Shown: positions 17,678 through 26,594, counted from the first letter of the stretch. The stretch is DNA of 64,000 nt from Streptomyces sp. NRRL F-5630 (GCF_000719475.1 NZ_JOGO01000027.1:1-64000), one strand, 5' to 3'. The notes: generated from the letters alone by a model not told the origin. A program made the numbers and translations.

Positions 17678-18091
17678 TCAGGTCAGCAGCTCCCACACGT
17701 GGTCGTCCGTGCCGTTGTCGGCGAACTGGACGACCTGCGCGGAGTCGGCCGTGGACATGCCGTCGACGCCGAGCACCTTGCCCGAGTGCCGCACCTTGAG
17801 GCGGTGGCCGCCGTCCGGCGCGGGCAGGAACTGCCACAGGTGGTCGTCCGTGCCGTTGTCCGCGAACTGCACGACGTGCGCCGAGTCCGCGGTCGACATG
17901 AGGTCGACGCCGAGCACCTTGCCCGACTCGCGGTTGCGCACCCGGTACCAGCCGTCGCCCTCGGGGACGAGTTCCCACAGGTGGTCGGCGGTGCCGTTGT
18001 CGGCGAACTGCACGACGCGCGCCGAGTCCGCGTGGGACATGCCGTCCACGGCGAGGACCTTCCCGGAGTGCCTGTTGCGCAGCCGGTACCA
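17678..18091 (-). repeat. Three 141-bp direct repeats encoding the ricin-type modules
   Basis: The last 137 codons are three tandem units (47, 47 and 43 residues). Each has SGKVL-VD, ADSA-VVQFADNGT and DH-W in register. DNA similarity between units is high, as expected for recent tandem duplication. Confidence 0.85.
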
Positions 18092-20113
18092 GCGCTGCGT
18101 GAGCCACGGCGTGCCGCCCGCGTGCGCCGTCGGCAGTACGGAGACACGCAGCCGGGCGGCGCCGAGCGGGACGAGGGTCACGTCCCGCTCGGGCTCGGTA
18201 CCGCGCGCCGGGCTCTGTTGCAGCGGCCACACGACGTGCTGCGCGTCGGTGCTCCACTCGGGCAGGCGGCGGGCCCGCGCGGTGAGCGCGAGCGGGGTGC
18301 CGTCGAGCGTGAAGGGGTTCGCGTCCGGATCGGCGCCGGTGGAACGGACCGCGGGCGTCGGGCCGTCGGGCAGCAGGGCGTAGTTCCACGCACTGGTGGC
18401 GTGGACGGCGTACTCGGGGAACTGCTCGCTGCCGCCGAGGCGTTCGTACCGTTCCCCGACGCGCAGCGCGTAGGCGAGCGGCCCCCGGTAGACGCTCACC
18501 GCGCCGTGCTGCGCCGCCCACGTGCGCACGGTGACGCGCTGCGGGAGGCGGAGCCGTACGGTGTCGCCGTTCCGCCACGTGCGGCGCACCGTGGTGAGAG
18601 CGGGACCCGCGGGTGCCGCCGACCCGGCCCCGTTGACCGTGAGTTCGGGTGCCTCGCACCAGGCGGGGACGCGGAGCCGCAGCGGGAAGGCGACGGGGCG
18701 CGGGGTGCGTACGGTGAAGGTCAGGGTGTCGCCGAAGGGGTAGGCCGTGTCGGTGCTCACGGTCACCTCGGTCGCCTCCGCGCCGACCTTCGCGCGGACC
18801 TCGTTCGGCGCGTACATCAGCGCGGCGAGGCCGTGGTCCGGTGTCGCGAGCCACAGTTCCTGCGCGAACCAGGGCCAGCCCATGCCGTAGTTGTGCGGGC
18901 AGCAGCGGTACTGGTCGACGCCGGGGAGGTACGCCTGCATCGCGAAGGCGTTCTGGAACTGCCGGTCGGACTTCGGGGTGTTGTCGAGGTCCACGCTGTT
19001 GGCGCTCGTGACGTAGTGGACGGCCCTGCCGGACGGGTCGAGGGAGGGCGGCAGGGCGTTGAACGCCAGTTCCTCGCAGCGGTCGGCCCACAGCGGGTCC
19101 CCGGTGAGCCGGGTCAGCAGCTCGTGGCTGGCCATGAACTCCACGACGCCGCACGTCTCGAAGCCCTGGCGCGGGTCGTCGTGCCCCTCGCGTATGTTCT
19201 CGTCGCCCGCGAAGCCGCCGCCGGGGAACTGCCCGTGCCGCATGGCGAGTTCGTACGTCGTGTACGTGGCCCGGGTGTCCGCGTCGGCGCCGCTGCGCAG
19301 CGCGTACTGGGCCGGTTCGCGGAAGCCCTGCGCGATGTTCACGTTGTGCGGGCTCGCCAGACGGGCGCGCCAGTCGGCGCCGTGCGTGTGGATCTTGTCG
19401 GCGAGGTCGAGGAGGAAGGCGTCGCCGGTGCGGTTGTAGAGCCAGTAGACCGTGTCGAGGCCGTCGCCCCACCGCAAGGACACCCAGCTCTGGTTGAAGG
19501 CGCTCGGGCCCTGCGCGTGCATGTAGCGGAGGAAGGCGGTGAGGGCGGGGAGCACGCGGGCATCGCCGTCGTACTCGTACCAGGAGCGCAGTGCCTGGAG
19601 CAGCGGGAGGTACGGCCAGAAGTCGGGGCCGCCGCCGAGCGAGGTGCGCAGCCGCGCCGGTCCGAAGAAGCCGTCGGGCTGCCGGGTGGCGAGGATCGCG
19701 TCGACCCAGTCGCGTACGGCCGCGAGCGCCTCGGTGTCGCGCGTGACGAGGGCGAGGTCGGTGTATCCCCGCAGCCAGTAGGGGAGTTCCTCCCAGCCTT
19801 CGCGCTCCGGGTGGGCCCAGCCGCTCGTGGCGCGGTCGAGGAAGTGCGAGGTCTTCGCGTACTGGCCGCACAGGCCGCGCAGTTGGAGCGTGAGCTGGGT
19901 CGCGAGCCAGCCGCGCGGGGTGACGGCGGTGGGCGGCAGGCGGAGGAAGGCGGTGGGGCGCAGGGGTGCCCTGCTGGGGGTGTAGTGGCCGCCGCGAGCG
20001 GGCGCGGCGCGGTGTTCCGCGGCCGTGGCGAGGCCGGAGAAGCGGGTGCCCAGGACGAGGGCGCCGGCGGTGGCGAGCGAGGCGGAGGCGAACTGTCTGC
20101 GGTTCAGGTGCAT
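17678..20113 (-). CDS. Secreted GH127-type beta-L-arabinofuranosidase-like enzyme with three ricin-type repeats
   Basis: 811 aa. The N terminus NRRQFASASLATAGALVLG is a twin-arginine signal peptide. The body matches glycoside hydrolase family 127/DUF1680: the zinc-cysteine site is visible as E319 and C321 (GFETCGVVEF) and C404-C405 (YRCCPHNYG), where the second Cys acts as the nucleophile in studied enzymes. Residues 675-811 hold three 47-residue repeats beginning NRHSGKVLAVDGM or similar and ending in HLWEL or similar, a RICIN-like sugar-binding module. It probably releases terminal arabinofuranose from plant polymers outside the cell. The exact sugar is uncertain. A LacI-type half-palindrome lies upstream. 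Confidence 0.85.
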   Translation of the reverse strand: MHLNRRQFASASLATAGALVLGTRFSGLATAAEHRAAPARGGHYTPSRAPLRPTAFLRLPPTAVTPRGWLATQLTLQLRGLCGQYAKTSHFLDRATSGWAHPEREGWEELPYWLRGYTDLALVTRDTEALAAVRDWVDAILATRQPDGFFGPARLRTSLGGGPDFWPYLPLLQALRSWYEYDGDARVLPALTAFLRYMHAQGPSAFNQSWVSLRWGDGLDTVYWLYNRTGDAFLLDLADKIHTHGADWRARLASPHNVNIAQGFREPAQYALRSGADADTRATYTTYELAMRHGQFPGGGFAGDENIREGHDDPRQGFETCGVVEFMASHELLTRLTGDPLWADRCEELAFNALPPSLDPSGRAVHYVTSANSVDLDNTPKSDRQFQNAFAMQAYLPGVDQYRCCPHNYGMGWPWFAQELWLATPDHGLAALMYAPNEVRAKVGAEATEVTVSTDTAYPFGDTLTFTVRTPRPVAFPLRLRVPAWCEAPELTVNGAGSAAPAGPALTTVRRTWRNGDTVRLRLPQRVTVRTWAAQHGAVSVYRGPLAYALRVGERYERLGGSEQFPEYAVHATSAWNYALLPDGPTPAVRSTGADPDANPFTLDGTPLALTARARRLPEWSTDAQHVVWPLQQSPARGTEPERDVTLVPLGAARLRVSVLPTAHAGGTPWLTQRWYRLRNRHSGKVLAVDGMSHADSARVVQFADNGTADHLWELVPEGDGWYRVRNRESGKVLGVDLMSTADSAHVVQFADNGTDDHLWQFLPAPDGGHRLKVRHSGKVLGVDGMSTADSAQVVQFADNGTDDHVWELLT

Positions 20114-20413
20114 GGGGGTGGTGCTCCTGTCGGCTCGGCAGATGGTTCCGGAGGGTGCGGTGTGCGGGCAACTCCCTTACAACGTTGGAAAAAAGAGCGG
20201 TCGGCGGTATGACAGCACTCGCGTGGGCGGGTGTCCAGAGGGGCGGCGCGGTTCTCTCCCCGCGGCGGTCCGGCCGACCGTCCGCGGCCCACCGGGCTTC
20301 CGCGGGGCGGGCACGGCGGGCCGGGCGCCCTGACCGGGGGTCAGGGCGCCCGGCTGCCATGGCCCGGCTCGCGGAGGCAGGGGCGGTCGCCATGCTCGAC
20401 GACCACGGCCGGG
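20114..20413 (-). promoter_or_regulatory. GH127 promoter region with a LacI-type operator
   Basis: CAACGTTG, a perfect 8-bp palindrome with central CG, lies at 20180-20187 within TTACAACGTTGG, about 67 nt before the GH127 ATG. LacI-family regulators of sugar genes in Streptomyces use palindromes centred on AACGTT. No LacI gene is in the window. Nothing else is supported here except the SulP terminator at 20321-20353. Confidence 0.45.
20321..20353 (-). terminator. Strong hairpin terminator of the carbonic anhydrase-SulP operon
   Basis: A 15-bp perfect stem (CCGGGCGCCCTGACC and its complement) with a GGG loop lies 60 nt past the SulP stop codon. No T run. Confidence 0.7.
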
Positions 20414-21892
20414 TCAGGTGGTGGTGACCTTGACCGGTTCCGTCTCGGCGGAGCTGTGCCGCTCCGCCCAGTTCTCCAGCGCCGTCCTGCACGCGTGGTC
20501 GAGGTGGTTGACCCCGGACAGGTGCAGCTCGACGGGCCGGTTCTGCGGCAGGGCCTCCAGGCTGTCGAGGATCTTCGGCAGCCGCAGGAACGTCGCGTTG
20601 CCCGTCAGGTACGCCTGGACGGGACCCGCCCCCTTGTCGATGACCTCCAGCTTCACGTGCGAGGCCTCCCAGGCCGTCTTGGCGACGGACAGGGCGATGC
20701 CGACGAGGACGCCCTCGAACATGCTGACCGCGACGATCGACACGGCGGTGACGACGAGGATCAGCGCCTCGCCCCGGTGCTCGCGCCACAGCGTCACGAG
20801 CGAGCGCGCCGGGATCAGCTTGGCCCCGGCGTGCACCAGGACGCCCGCGAGCGCGGGGAGCGGGATGTAGGCGAGGACGCCCGGCAGGAGCGCCGCGAAC
20901 AGCAGCAGCCACACGCCGTGCAGCACACGGGACGCCTTGGTGCGGGCGCCCGCCTGCACATTGGCCGAGCTGCGCACGATCACCGCGGTCATCGGCAGCG
21001 CGCCGAGCACCCCGCACACCGCGTTGCCCGCGCCCTGCGCCATCAGCTCCTTGTCGTAGGCGGTCCGGGGCCCGTCGTGCATCCGGTCCACGGCCGCCGC
21101 GCTGAACAGGGACTCGGCGGACGCGATGAGCGTGAACGCCACGATGGTGGCGATCAGGCCGAGGGCCGTGAGTTCGCCGAACGCGTCCAGGGACGGCGGC
21201 TGGATCGACCCGAGCAGGCCGTTGACCTCGACGGTGGCCACGGGCGCGGAGAAGACGACCGAGGCCGCCGTCGCGAGGCCGACCGCGGCCAGCGGCCCGG
21301 GAACCACCCGCACCCGCGCGGGCAGGTACTTCCACAGCACCAGGATCGCGACGGTGCCCGCGCCGAGCGCGAGCGAGGCGAGCCCGGCGGTACTGCCCGC
21401 GACGCCGAAGAACGCCTCGGGCAGCCCGGCTATCTTGCCGAGCCCCGACTCCGGCGCCTTCGCGGCCAGGACGGTGTAGAGCTGCCCCGCGGTGAGGACG
21501 AGGCCGATCCCGGCGAGCATCCCCTCGACCACCGACACCGAGATGGCCCGGAACCAGCGGCCTATCCGCAGGGCGCCCATGCCGATCTGGAGCAGCCCGG
21601 TCGCCAGGACGATGACGCCGAGCACCGGCAGGCCGAACTCGTCCACGGCCTCGTACACGAGGACGGTGAGCCCGGCCGCCGGGCCGGACACCTGGAGGCT
21701 GCTGCCGCGCATGAGGCCGGTGACGAGACCGCCCACGATGCCGGTGACCAGGCCGAGTTCGGCCGGGACGCCGGAGGCGACCGCGACGCCCACGCACAGC
21801 GGCAGCGCGACGAGGAAGACGACGAGGGAGGCGGTGAAGTCGGCCCTGAGGTGGGGGTACTTGCGCGCGTCCGCGCGCTCGGGGGTGCTCAC
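20414..21892 (-). CDS. SulP family inorganic anion transporter
   Basis: 492 aa. After a short cytoplasmic start (STPERADARKYPHLRADF) there are about 10-12 membrane segments with the SulP signature LCVGVAVASGVPAELGLVTGIVGG and later GALPMTAVIVRSSANVQAGARTK. The C-terminal 90 residues look like a STAS domain. Members carry sulfate, bicarbonate or other anions. The gene starts inside the stop codon of a carbonic anhydrase (GTGA overlap), so bicarbonate is the likely substrate. GTG at 21892 is used because the longer frame lies within the anhydrase gene. Confidence 0.88.
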   Translation of the reverse strand: MSTPERADARKYPHLRADFTASLVVFLVALPLCVGVAVASGVPAELGLVTGIVGGLVTGLMRGSSLQVSGPAAGLTVLVYEAVDEFGLPVLGVIVLATGLLQIGMGALRIGRWFRAISVSVVEGMLAGIGLVLTAGQLYTVLAAKAPESGLGKIAGLPEAFFGVAGSTAGLASLALGAGTVAILVLWKYLPARVRVVPGPLAAVGLATAASVVFSAPVATVEVNGLLGSIQPPSLDAFGELTALGLIATIVAFTLIASAESLFSAAAVDRMHDGPRTAYDKELMAQGAGNAVCGVLGALPMTAVIVRSSANVQAGARTKASRVLHGVWLLLFAALLPGVLAYIPLPALAGVLVHAGAKLIPARSLVTLWREHRGEALILVVTAVSIVAVSMFEGVLVGIALSVAKTAWEASHVKLEVIDKGAGPVQAYLTGNATFLRLPKILDSLEALPQNRPVELHLSGVNHLDHACRTALENWAERHSSAETEPVKVTTT

Positions 21893-22467
21893 AGCGCCTC
21901 GAAGGCGTCGGTCCCGGCGCGGTGCGTCCGGACGCGGCCGGTGTGCACCTCGTAGTACCAGCCGTGCAGGCGCACGCGGCCGTCCGCGAGCCGCCGCTGC
22001 ACGCACGGGTAGGCGCGCAGCCGCTCCAGCTGGGTCACGACGTGCCGCTGGACGGCCGCCTCGACCGTGGGGTCCGAGGGGTCCTCACCGGTGGGGCCGG
22101 TCGCGGCGTACGCGAGCCAGTCACGGACCTGGGGGACGGCCGTGAGGTCGTCGCCGCGCACCAGCGCGCCGACGGCGCCGCAGTGCGAGTGCCCGCACAC
22201 GACGACGTCCTGGACGCCGAGCACCTCGACGGCGAACTCGATGGTCGCGGCCTCGCCGCAGGGACCGCCGGACGGGTCGGGGACGATGTTGCCCGCGGTG
22301 CGCAGTTCGAAGAGCTCACCGGGGCGGGCGCCGGTGATCAGCGCGGGCACGACCCGCGAGTCGGAGCAGGTGATGAAGAGGGCCTGGGGGGACTGCCCTT
22401 CGGCGAGCCCGGCGAAATCCTCGGGGCGCTGTCCGAACGTACGGGCGCGGTCGATGAGGGGCTGCAT
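21889..22467 (-). CDS. Beta-class carbonic anhydrase
   Basis: 192 aa. Interconverts CO2 and bicarbonate. Zinc ligands and the Asp-Arg dyad are clear: C34, D36 and R38 in ITCSDSRVV, then H93 and C96 in VVVCGHSHCGAVGAL. ATG at 22467 follows AGGAGGAAA. It is the first gene of a two-gene operon with the SulP transporter. The two together could take up and interconvert bicarbonate for carboxylation reactions. Confidence 0.93.
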   Translation of the reverse strand: MQPLIDRARTFGQRPEDFAGLAEGQSPQALFITCSDSRVVPALITGARPGELFELRTAGNIVPDPSGGPCGEAATIEFAVEVLGVQDVVVCGHSHCGAVGALVRGDDLTAVPQVRDWLAYAATGPTGEDPSDPTVEAAVQRHVVTQLERLRAYPCVQRRLADGRVRLHGWYYEVHTGRVRTHRAGTDAFEAL

Positions 22468-22541
22468 GACGTGACGTTTCCTCCTGGCGCGCCGTGGGGG
22501 CGCGTCGGACTGACAGGACGGTGGGGGGTGGCAGCGCCCTG

Positions 22542-22916
22542 TCAGCAGAGGAAGACCTGCAACGCGGCGGGGGTGAGATCGGGGACGGAGCGGCACGGGC
22601 GGGCGCGCACCTCCGTGTCCGGGAGGAGCGGGGCGTACCCCGGGTGCCGCTGCTCCGCGGGCAGCGGCACGGGGCCGGGAGAGGGGGCGCCGCGGGCGGC
22701 GGCCCGGTGCCGGTCCCGGGTGCGGAGCACCTCCGCCGGGTCGTGGGCGCGCGGCTGTCCGTGCCCGGCGACCGGAACCCGCTCGGCGGCGGTCGCCACC
22801 GTTGCCAACCGCTGCTCGTGTGCGGGAGTGAACGCGGGGGCGAGGGCGAAGGAGGCCAGGGTGAGTACGGCCGCGACGGCCAGCGTCACCCAGACACGAG
22901 CCCTCCGACCTCGCAC
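22542..22916 (-). CDS. Small exported or membrane protein of unknown function
   Basis: 124 aa from GTG at 22916, which has GGAGGAGG 6 nt upstream; a GTG at 22919 and a TTG at 22949 are alternatives. A basic N terminus (RGRRAR) and one hydrophobic segment (VWVTLAVAAVLTLASFALAPAF) form a signal peptide or anchor. The remainder is Arg/Pro/Ala-rich and I recognise no domain. A pair of overlapping inverted repeats lies about 40-60 nt upstream. It ends 74 nt before the carbonic anhydrase start on the same strand and could lead that operon. Confidence 0.6.
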   Translation of the reverse strand: MRGRRARVWVTLAVAAVLTLASFALAPAFTPAHEQRLATVATAAERVPVAGHGQPRAHDPAEVLRTRDRHRAAARGAPSPGPVPLPAEQRHPGYAPLLPDTEVRARPCRSVPDLTPAALQVFLC

Positions 22917-23354
22917 CACGCGCCTCCTCCCCCCACTTCCGAACGTCAAGCACCAGCCAATGATTGGTCAACCAATGGTCAAGAGGAAGATTAGCTGTGC
23001 AATGGTGATCGCCGGGTTAACAGCATGTTGCGGTGCTGAGGAAGCGTGAAAAGTGCGGTCCATTGGCGAAAAACAAGCTGGTGGACACGGCGCGTGCGCG
23101 GCGGCCGGGGGCCGGGGCCACCCGGTCGGGGGAGTCGCTCGGGGCGGCTTCGGCAGGCGCTGACGCCTCGTGCCGCGTGCGCAGGAGGGCCCGCCGTCAA
23201 GCTCGTTGAGGGACGCATCGCGGCGAAACGCGCCGAGGGGGCGGGCGGGGCGGCGTGCGCGGGCGGGGCCGGCTGGTTAGCGTCGGTGCGGTGGTGCGTA
23301 CCGGCGGCGCGTGGTGCGTACGGCTGTCCCCGCGCACGAAAGGGAGCCCCGGCC
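22917..23354. promoter_or_regulatory. 438-bp divergent region with overlapping CCAAT inverted repeats
   Basis: CCAATGATTGG (22957-22967) and ATTGGT-CA-ACCAAT (22963-22976) are perfect, overlapping inverted repeats in an AT-richer patch. They lie 41-60 nt before the minus-strand small protein start. They resemble a repressor operator. No protein is supported in the rest of the gap. Confidence 0.45.
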
Positions 23355-24014
23355 ATGGCCTGGAACGCGAACGTCCTCTTCTTCAGCTTCCCCGACCCCA
23401 GCGACACCTACGCGGCCTTCCACGACGCCGAGGAGGCCGAGGAGGTGAGCCGCGCCGCCGTCCTGGAGCGCGCGAACGACGGCACCCTCTCCGTCACCGA
23501 GACCTACGCCCCCGCCGAGTACCTCACGACGGGGGCGGGCGGGGCTGTCGGCGCGCTCCTCGGCGTCCTCGCGGGCCCGGTCGGCGTCCTCTTCGGCTGG
23601 ACGGCGGGAACGCTGTTCGGGCTCGCGGCCACCGGCGAGGAGGAGGCCGGGGAACTGGACGCGCTCACGGTCCTCAGCCGGGGGCTGCCCGACGGCTCCA
23701 ACGTCCTCGTCGTCGCCGTCGACGACGAGCGGGACCCCGCCGTCGCCGACAGCCTCGCGGCCCGCTACCGGGGCCGCGTGCTGCGCGTCCCGGCCGGGGT
23801 CGTGGCGGAGGAGGTACGGGCCGCGCAGGAGGCGGCCGACGAGGCGGCGCGCAACGCCCGCGCGAAGGTGCGCGAGGAGCGCCGGGCGGAGGCACGGGAA
23901 GCGGCCGAGGACTTCCGCGCCCGCACGGCCGCCTTCTTCCGGGGCGACCACCGCCAGGCCCGGGGCGGCCCGGCGGGACCCGCGCGGGGGGAATGGGCGG
24001 CGGACGGGGCGTGA
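23355..24014 (+). CDS. DUF1269-like protein with a glycine-rich membrane hairpin
   Basis: 219 aa. The N-terminal part (NVLFFSFPDPSDTYAAFHDAEEAE, then LSVTETYAPAEY) is followed by a Gly-rich hydrophobic hairpin at about 57-100 (GAGGAVGALLGVLAGPVGVLFGWTAGTLFGLAA). Next is an alpha/beta segment (GSNVLVVAVDDERDPAVADSLAARYRGRVLRV), and the C terminus is a charged coiled coil. The order matches DUF1269 proteins, whose role is unknown. ATG at 23355 is preceded by AAAGGGAG. It stands alone. Assigned by architecture and not by function. Confidence 0.7.
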   Translation: MAWNANVLFFSFPDPSDTYAAFHDAEEAEEVSRAAVLERANDGTLSVTETYAPAEYLTTGAGGAVGALLGVLAGPVGVLFGWTAGTLFGLAATGEEEAGELDALTVLSRGLPDGSNVLVVAVDDERDPAVADSLAARYRGRVLRVPAGVVAEEVRAAQEAADEAARNARAKVREERRAEAREAAEDFRARTAAFFRGDHRQARGGPAGPARGEWAADGA

Positions 24015-24084
24015 GCGGGGCCCGAGCGCGCCAGGGCGGGCGGGCGCCGGTGGGGCGGCGGGCGGCGGGTGACCGGCCCGGTGC

Positions 24085-25050
24085 TCAGGGACGCAGGGTG
24101 CGGGCCACCTCGGCCGACGGGTACGGGGTGTTCCTGGCGCCCTTGGCGACCGCGACGAGGAACGGCGTCAGTACGGCGGTGAGCGGGGCGTCGCGCGCCA
24201 GGAGGGCGGCGCCGGGGCCGGGCTCGTCGAGGGGGCGGGGTGCGCGGATCCAGGCGTGCCGTTCGGCGCTCGTCAGGCCGTACGCCCGCGTGAGGAGCCA
24301 GTTGACGAGGAAGCTGCGCGTGTAGCCGAGGTCGTGGTCGCGGTGGTCGGCGAGGAACGCGGTCTCCCGCGCGGTGAGCGCGAAGGTGTCCGCGAGCGCG
24401 AGGCCGAAGTCGGTGAAGAGGACGCGGTGGCCGTCGGTGAGGACGTTGCCCCAGTGCCCGTCGAAGTGCACGAGCCCGTGGGCGCTCATGGTCCGCGCGG
24501 CGGAGTCGAGCCGGTCCGCCACGCGCGCCACCTCCCGCTCCCCGGCGGCGCCCCGCAGGCGGGGAGCGAGCCAGTCGTCGAGCGTCTGCGGCACGTACTC
24601 CATGAAGAGCGCGAGACTCGCGGGTGCGTGCCGCAACTCCGTCACGCGGAGCGCCGCTTCGGGGCCCCAGCTCCGCGACACGGCCTCGGTGTCGGCGAGT
24701 TCCGCGGGCAGCAGGGGCGGCTCCGTCTCCGCCACGAGCCGCCAGTGGTACAGCCGCGGCGCCAGTCCCAGGGCCTCGGCGGCCCGGTGCGCCTCCAGTT
24801 CGCGCCACGCCCCGCCCGCGGGGCTCGCGCCCATCCCGTAGTGGCAGACGAGCGGCAGCCCGTACGGATCGGCGGTCGACCGCCGCTCCGCCTCGCGTGC
24901 CGTCAGCGGCACGCGCTTGACGAACACGGGGGTGCCCGCGATGTCGAGCCGTGCCGTGCGGCCCCCGATCCCGGCGGCGAGGGGCGTGCTCGTGGCGAGG
25001 AGGCGGGCGAGGGCGGTGTCGTCGAGTGCGGCGAGTGCTGCGGCGGGCAC
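24085..25050 (-). CDS. Protein-kinase-fold phosphotransferase
   Basis: 321 aa. Kinase-fold motifs: VFVKRVPL (ATP lysine), FMEYVPQTLDDWL (hinge), GLVHFDGHWGNVLTDG (catalytic loop with Asp and Asn) and LFTDFGLAL (DFG). These fit the protein-kinase-like small-molecule phosphotransferases rather than a classic Ser/Thr kinase with a sensor. Substrate unknown. GTG at 25050 has AGGAGG upstream. It lies 40 nt after a sirtuin gene on the same strand and may share its transcript. Confidence 0.78.
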   Translation of the reverse strand: MPAAALAALDDTALARLLATSTPLAAGIGGRTARLDIAGTPVFVKRVPLTAREAERRSTADPYGLPLVCHYGMGASPAGGAWRELEAHRAAEALGLAPRLYHWRLVAETEPPLLPAELADTEAVSRSWGPEAALRVTELRHAPASLALFMEYVPQTLDDWLAPRLRGAAGEREVARVADRLDSAARTMSAHGLVHFDGHWGNVLTDGHRVLFTDFGLALADTFALTARETAFLADHRDHDLGYTRSFLVNWLLTRAYGLTSAERHAWIRAPRPLDEPGPGAALLARDAPLTAVLTPFLVAVAKGARNTPYPSAEVARTLRP

Positions 25051-25090
25051 GGGGTGCCTCCTGGTGCGGCGGCGGGGGCCGATGGCGGTC

Positions 25091-26017
25091 TCACTGGGGC
25101 GGCAGGGGTGCGCCGAGCCGGTGGGCGAGGGCGGGGAGGGCGGTGCCGAGGGGGAGGTCGAGGCGCAGGGTGGCGCGGTCGTCGCCCCGCGTGGGGCCCT
25201 GGTTGACGATCGCGACGGGTTTGCCCGCGCGGGCCGCGTGCCGTACGAACCTGAGGCCCGACATGACCGTGAGCGAGGAGCCGAGCACGAGGACGCCCTG
25301 CCCGGCGTCGACGAGGTCGAAGCAGCGCCGGACGCGCGGCTTCGGGACCGTCTCGCCGAAGAAGACGACGTCCGGCTTGAGGACGCCGCCGCAGGCCGCG
25401 CAGGGGGCGATACGGAACTCCCGTACCAGTTCCTCCGGCAGTTCGACATCCCCGTCCGGGTTGACCCGCGCGCCCGCCGCCTCGCCGAAGTCGCCGTTGA
25501 GCGCGCGCAGCCGCCCGTCCAGCTCCTCGCGCGCGGTGACCCGGCCGCAGTCGAGGCAGATCACCCGGTCGAGCCCGCCGTGCAGTTCGACGGCCTCGCG
25601 CGTGCCCGCCGCGCGGTGCAGCCCGTCGACGTTCTGCGTGATGACACCGGAGACGAACCCGGCGCGGCGCAGCGCCTCGACCGCGTGGTGCCCCGCGTTG
25701 GGCGCGGCCCGCCAGATCCGCCGCCACCCGGCGTGACTGCGCGCCCAGTACCTGCGCCGCCCCTCCTCGCTGCCGGTGAACTCCTCGTAGGTCATCGGCG
25801 TGTGGTGCCTGAGGCTCCCGGCGGGGCCCCGGTAGTCGGGGATGCCGGACTCGGTCGAGATGCCCGCGCCGGTGAGGACCGTGACGCCACCGGCGGCGAG
25901 GAGGCGGACGAGGGCGTCGTAGGCGGGGCCGGCGGGGGCGTCGGGGCCGGCGGCCGTGGGGGCGTCGGGCGCGGAGCCGGGGTGCTGGTGCGGCTGCGGC
26001 TGCGGCTGCGTGGACAT
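25091..26017 (-). CDS. NAD-dependent protein deacylase, sirtuin family
   Basis: 308 aa. The NAD site is VTVLTGAGISTESGIPDYRG; ITQNVDGLH follows; the catalytic His is in VELHGGLD. Four zinc cysteines are present in CLDC and CAAC. A low-complexity 32-residue N-terminal extension (QPQPQPHQHPGS, ending near residue 32) precedes the core. It removes lysine acyl groups with NAD. ATG at 26017 gives the full extension; an internal start is possible. Confidence 0.93.
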   Translation of the reverse strand: MSTQPQPQPHQHPGSAPDAPTAAGPDAPAGPAYDALVRLLAAGGVTVLTGAGISTESGIPDYRGPAGSLRHHTPMTYEEFTGSEEGRRRYWARSHAGWRRIWRAAPNAGHHAVEALRRAGFVSGVITQNVDGLHRAAGTREAVELHGGLDRVICLDCGRVTAREELDGRLRALNGDFGEAAGARVNPDGDVELPEELVREFRIAPCAACGGVLKPDVVFFGETVPKPRVRRCFDLVDAGQGVLVLGSSLTVMSGLRFVRHAARAGKPVAIVNQGPTRGDDRATLRLDLPLGTALPALAHRLGAPLPPQ

Positions 26018-26078
26018 GGGGCCAGGCTACGACGCGGGGCGGCGGGGCGGGGGGCCCGCTGCGGGAGCGGGCCCGCCC

Positions 26079-26594
26079 CTAGGAGTAGCCCTTCGTGCCG
26101 TCGAGCATCTCGCGCAGGAGGTCCGCGTGGCCCGCGTGCCGCGCCGTCTCCTCGACGAGGTGGAGGAGCATCCAGCGGAGGGCGGCGCCGCTGTCGTGGA
26201 AGTCGGGGTGCCGGCCGGTGTCGTCCAGAGACGCCGCGGCGACGATCTCGTCACTGCGGGCGCACTGTGTCTCGTGCTCCGCGAGCAGCTCGGCCAGGGG
26301 ACGGCCGCCGGTGTGCCAGTCGGCGTCCTCGGCCGACGGGTCGAACGCCGGGTTCACCCGCTTGTCGCCGCCGAGGAACGCCACCTCCAGCCACATGTGC
26401 TCGGTCCAGCGCATGTGCGAGAGGAGACCGGCCATCGTCATGGCCGGTGAGGTCGGGACGAGGGAGCGGTGCGCGTCCTCGTCGCTCAGTCCCTCGCACT
26501 TCCAGCGCAGGATCTTCCGTTGCAGGTCCAGCCAGCCGGTGAGCGCGGTGCGTTCGTCCGCTCGGAGCGGGGGGCGGTGCTGTCGCGGTGCCAT
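26079..26594 (-). CDS. DinB/DUF664 family protein
   Basis: 171 aa, a four-helix DinB-like bundle of the DUF664 type. Signatures are LLSHMRWTEHMWLEVAFLGG and a C-terminal ALRWMLLHLVEETARHAGHADLLREMLDG. Conserved histidines in these helices bind metal in related mycothiol- or bacillithiol-dependent enzymes. Substrate unknown. It lies 61 nt after the sirtuin start in genomic order; all five genes from 24 to 27.5 kb are on the minus strand. Confidence 0.85.
   Translation of the reverse strand: MAPRQHRPPLRADERTALTGWLDLQRKILRWKCEGLSDEDAHRSLVPTSPAMTMAGLLSHMRWTEHMWLEVAFLGGDKRVNPAFDPSAEDADWHTGGRPLAELLAEHETQCARSDEIVAAASLDDTGRHPDFHDSGAALRWMLLHLVEETARHAGHADLLREMLDGTKGYS

Noticed and set aside
15417-21797. 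A very long minus-strand open frame of more than 2,000 codons
   Set aside because: It is an antisense shadow caused by high GC; it crosses hemB, the GNAT, GH127 and SulP genes and its translation is low-complexity Arg/Pro/Ala.
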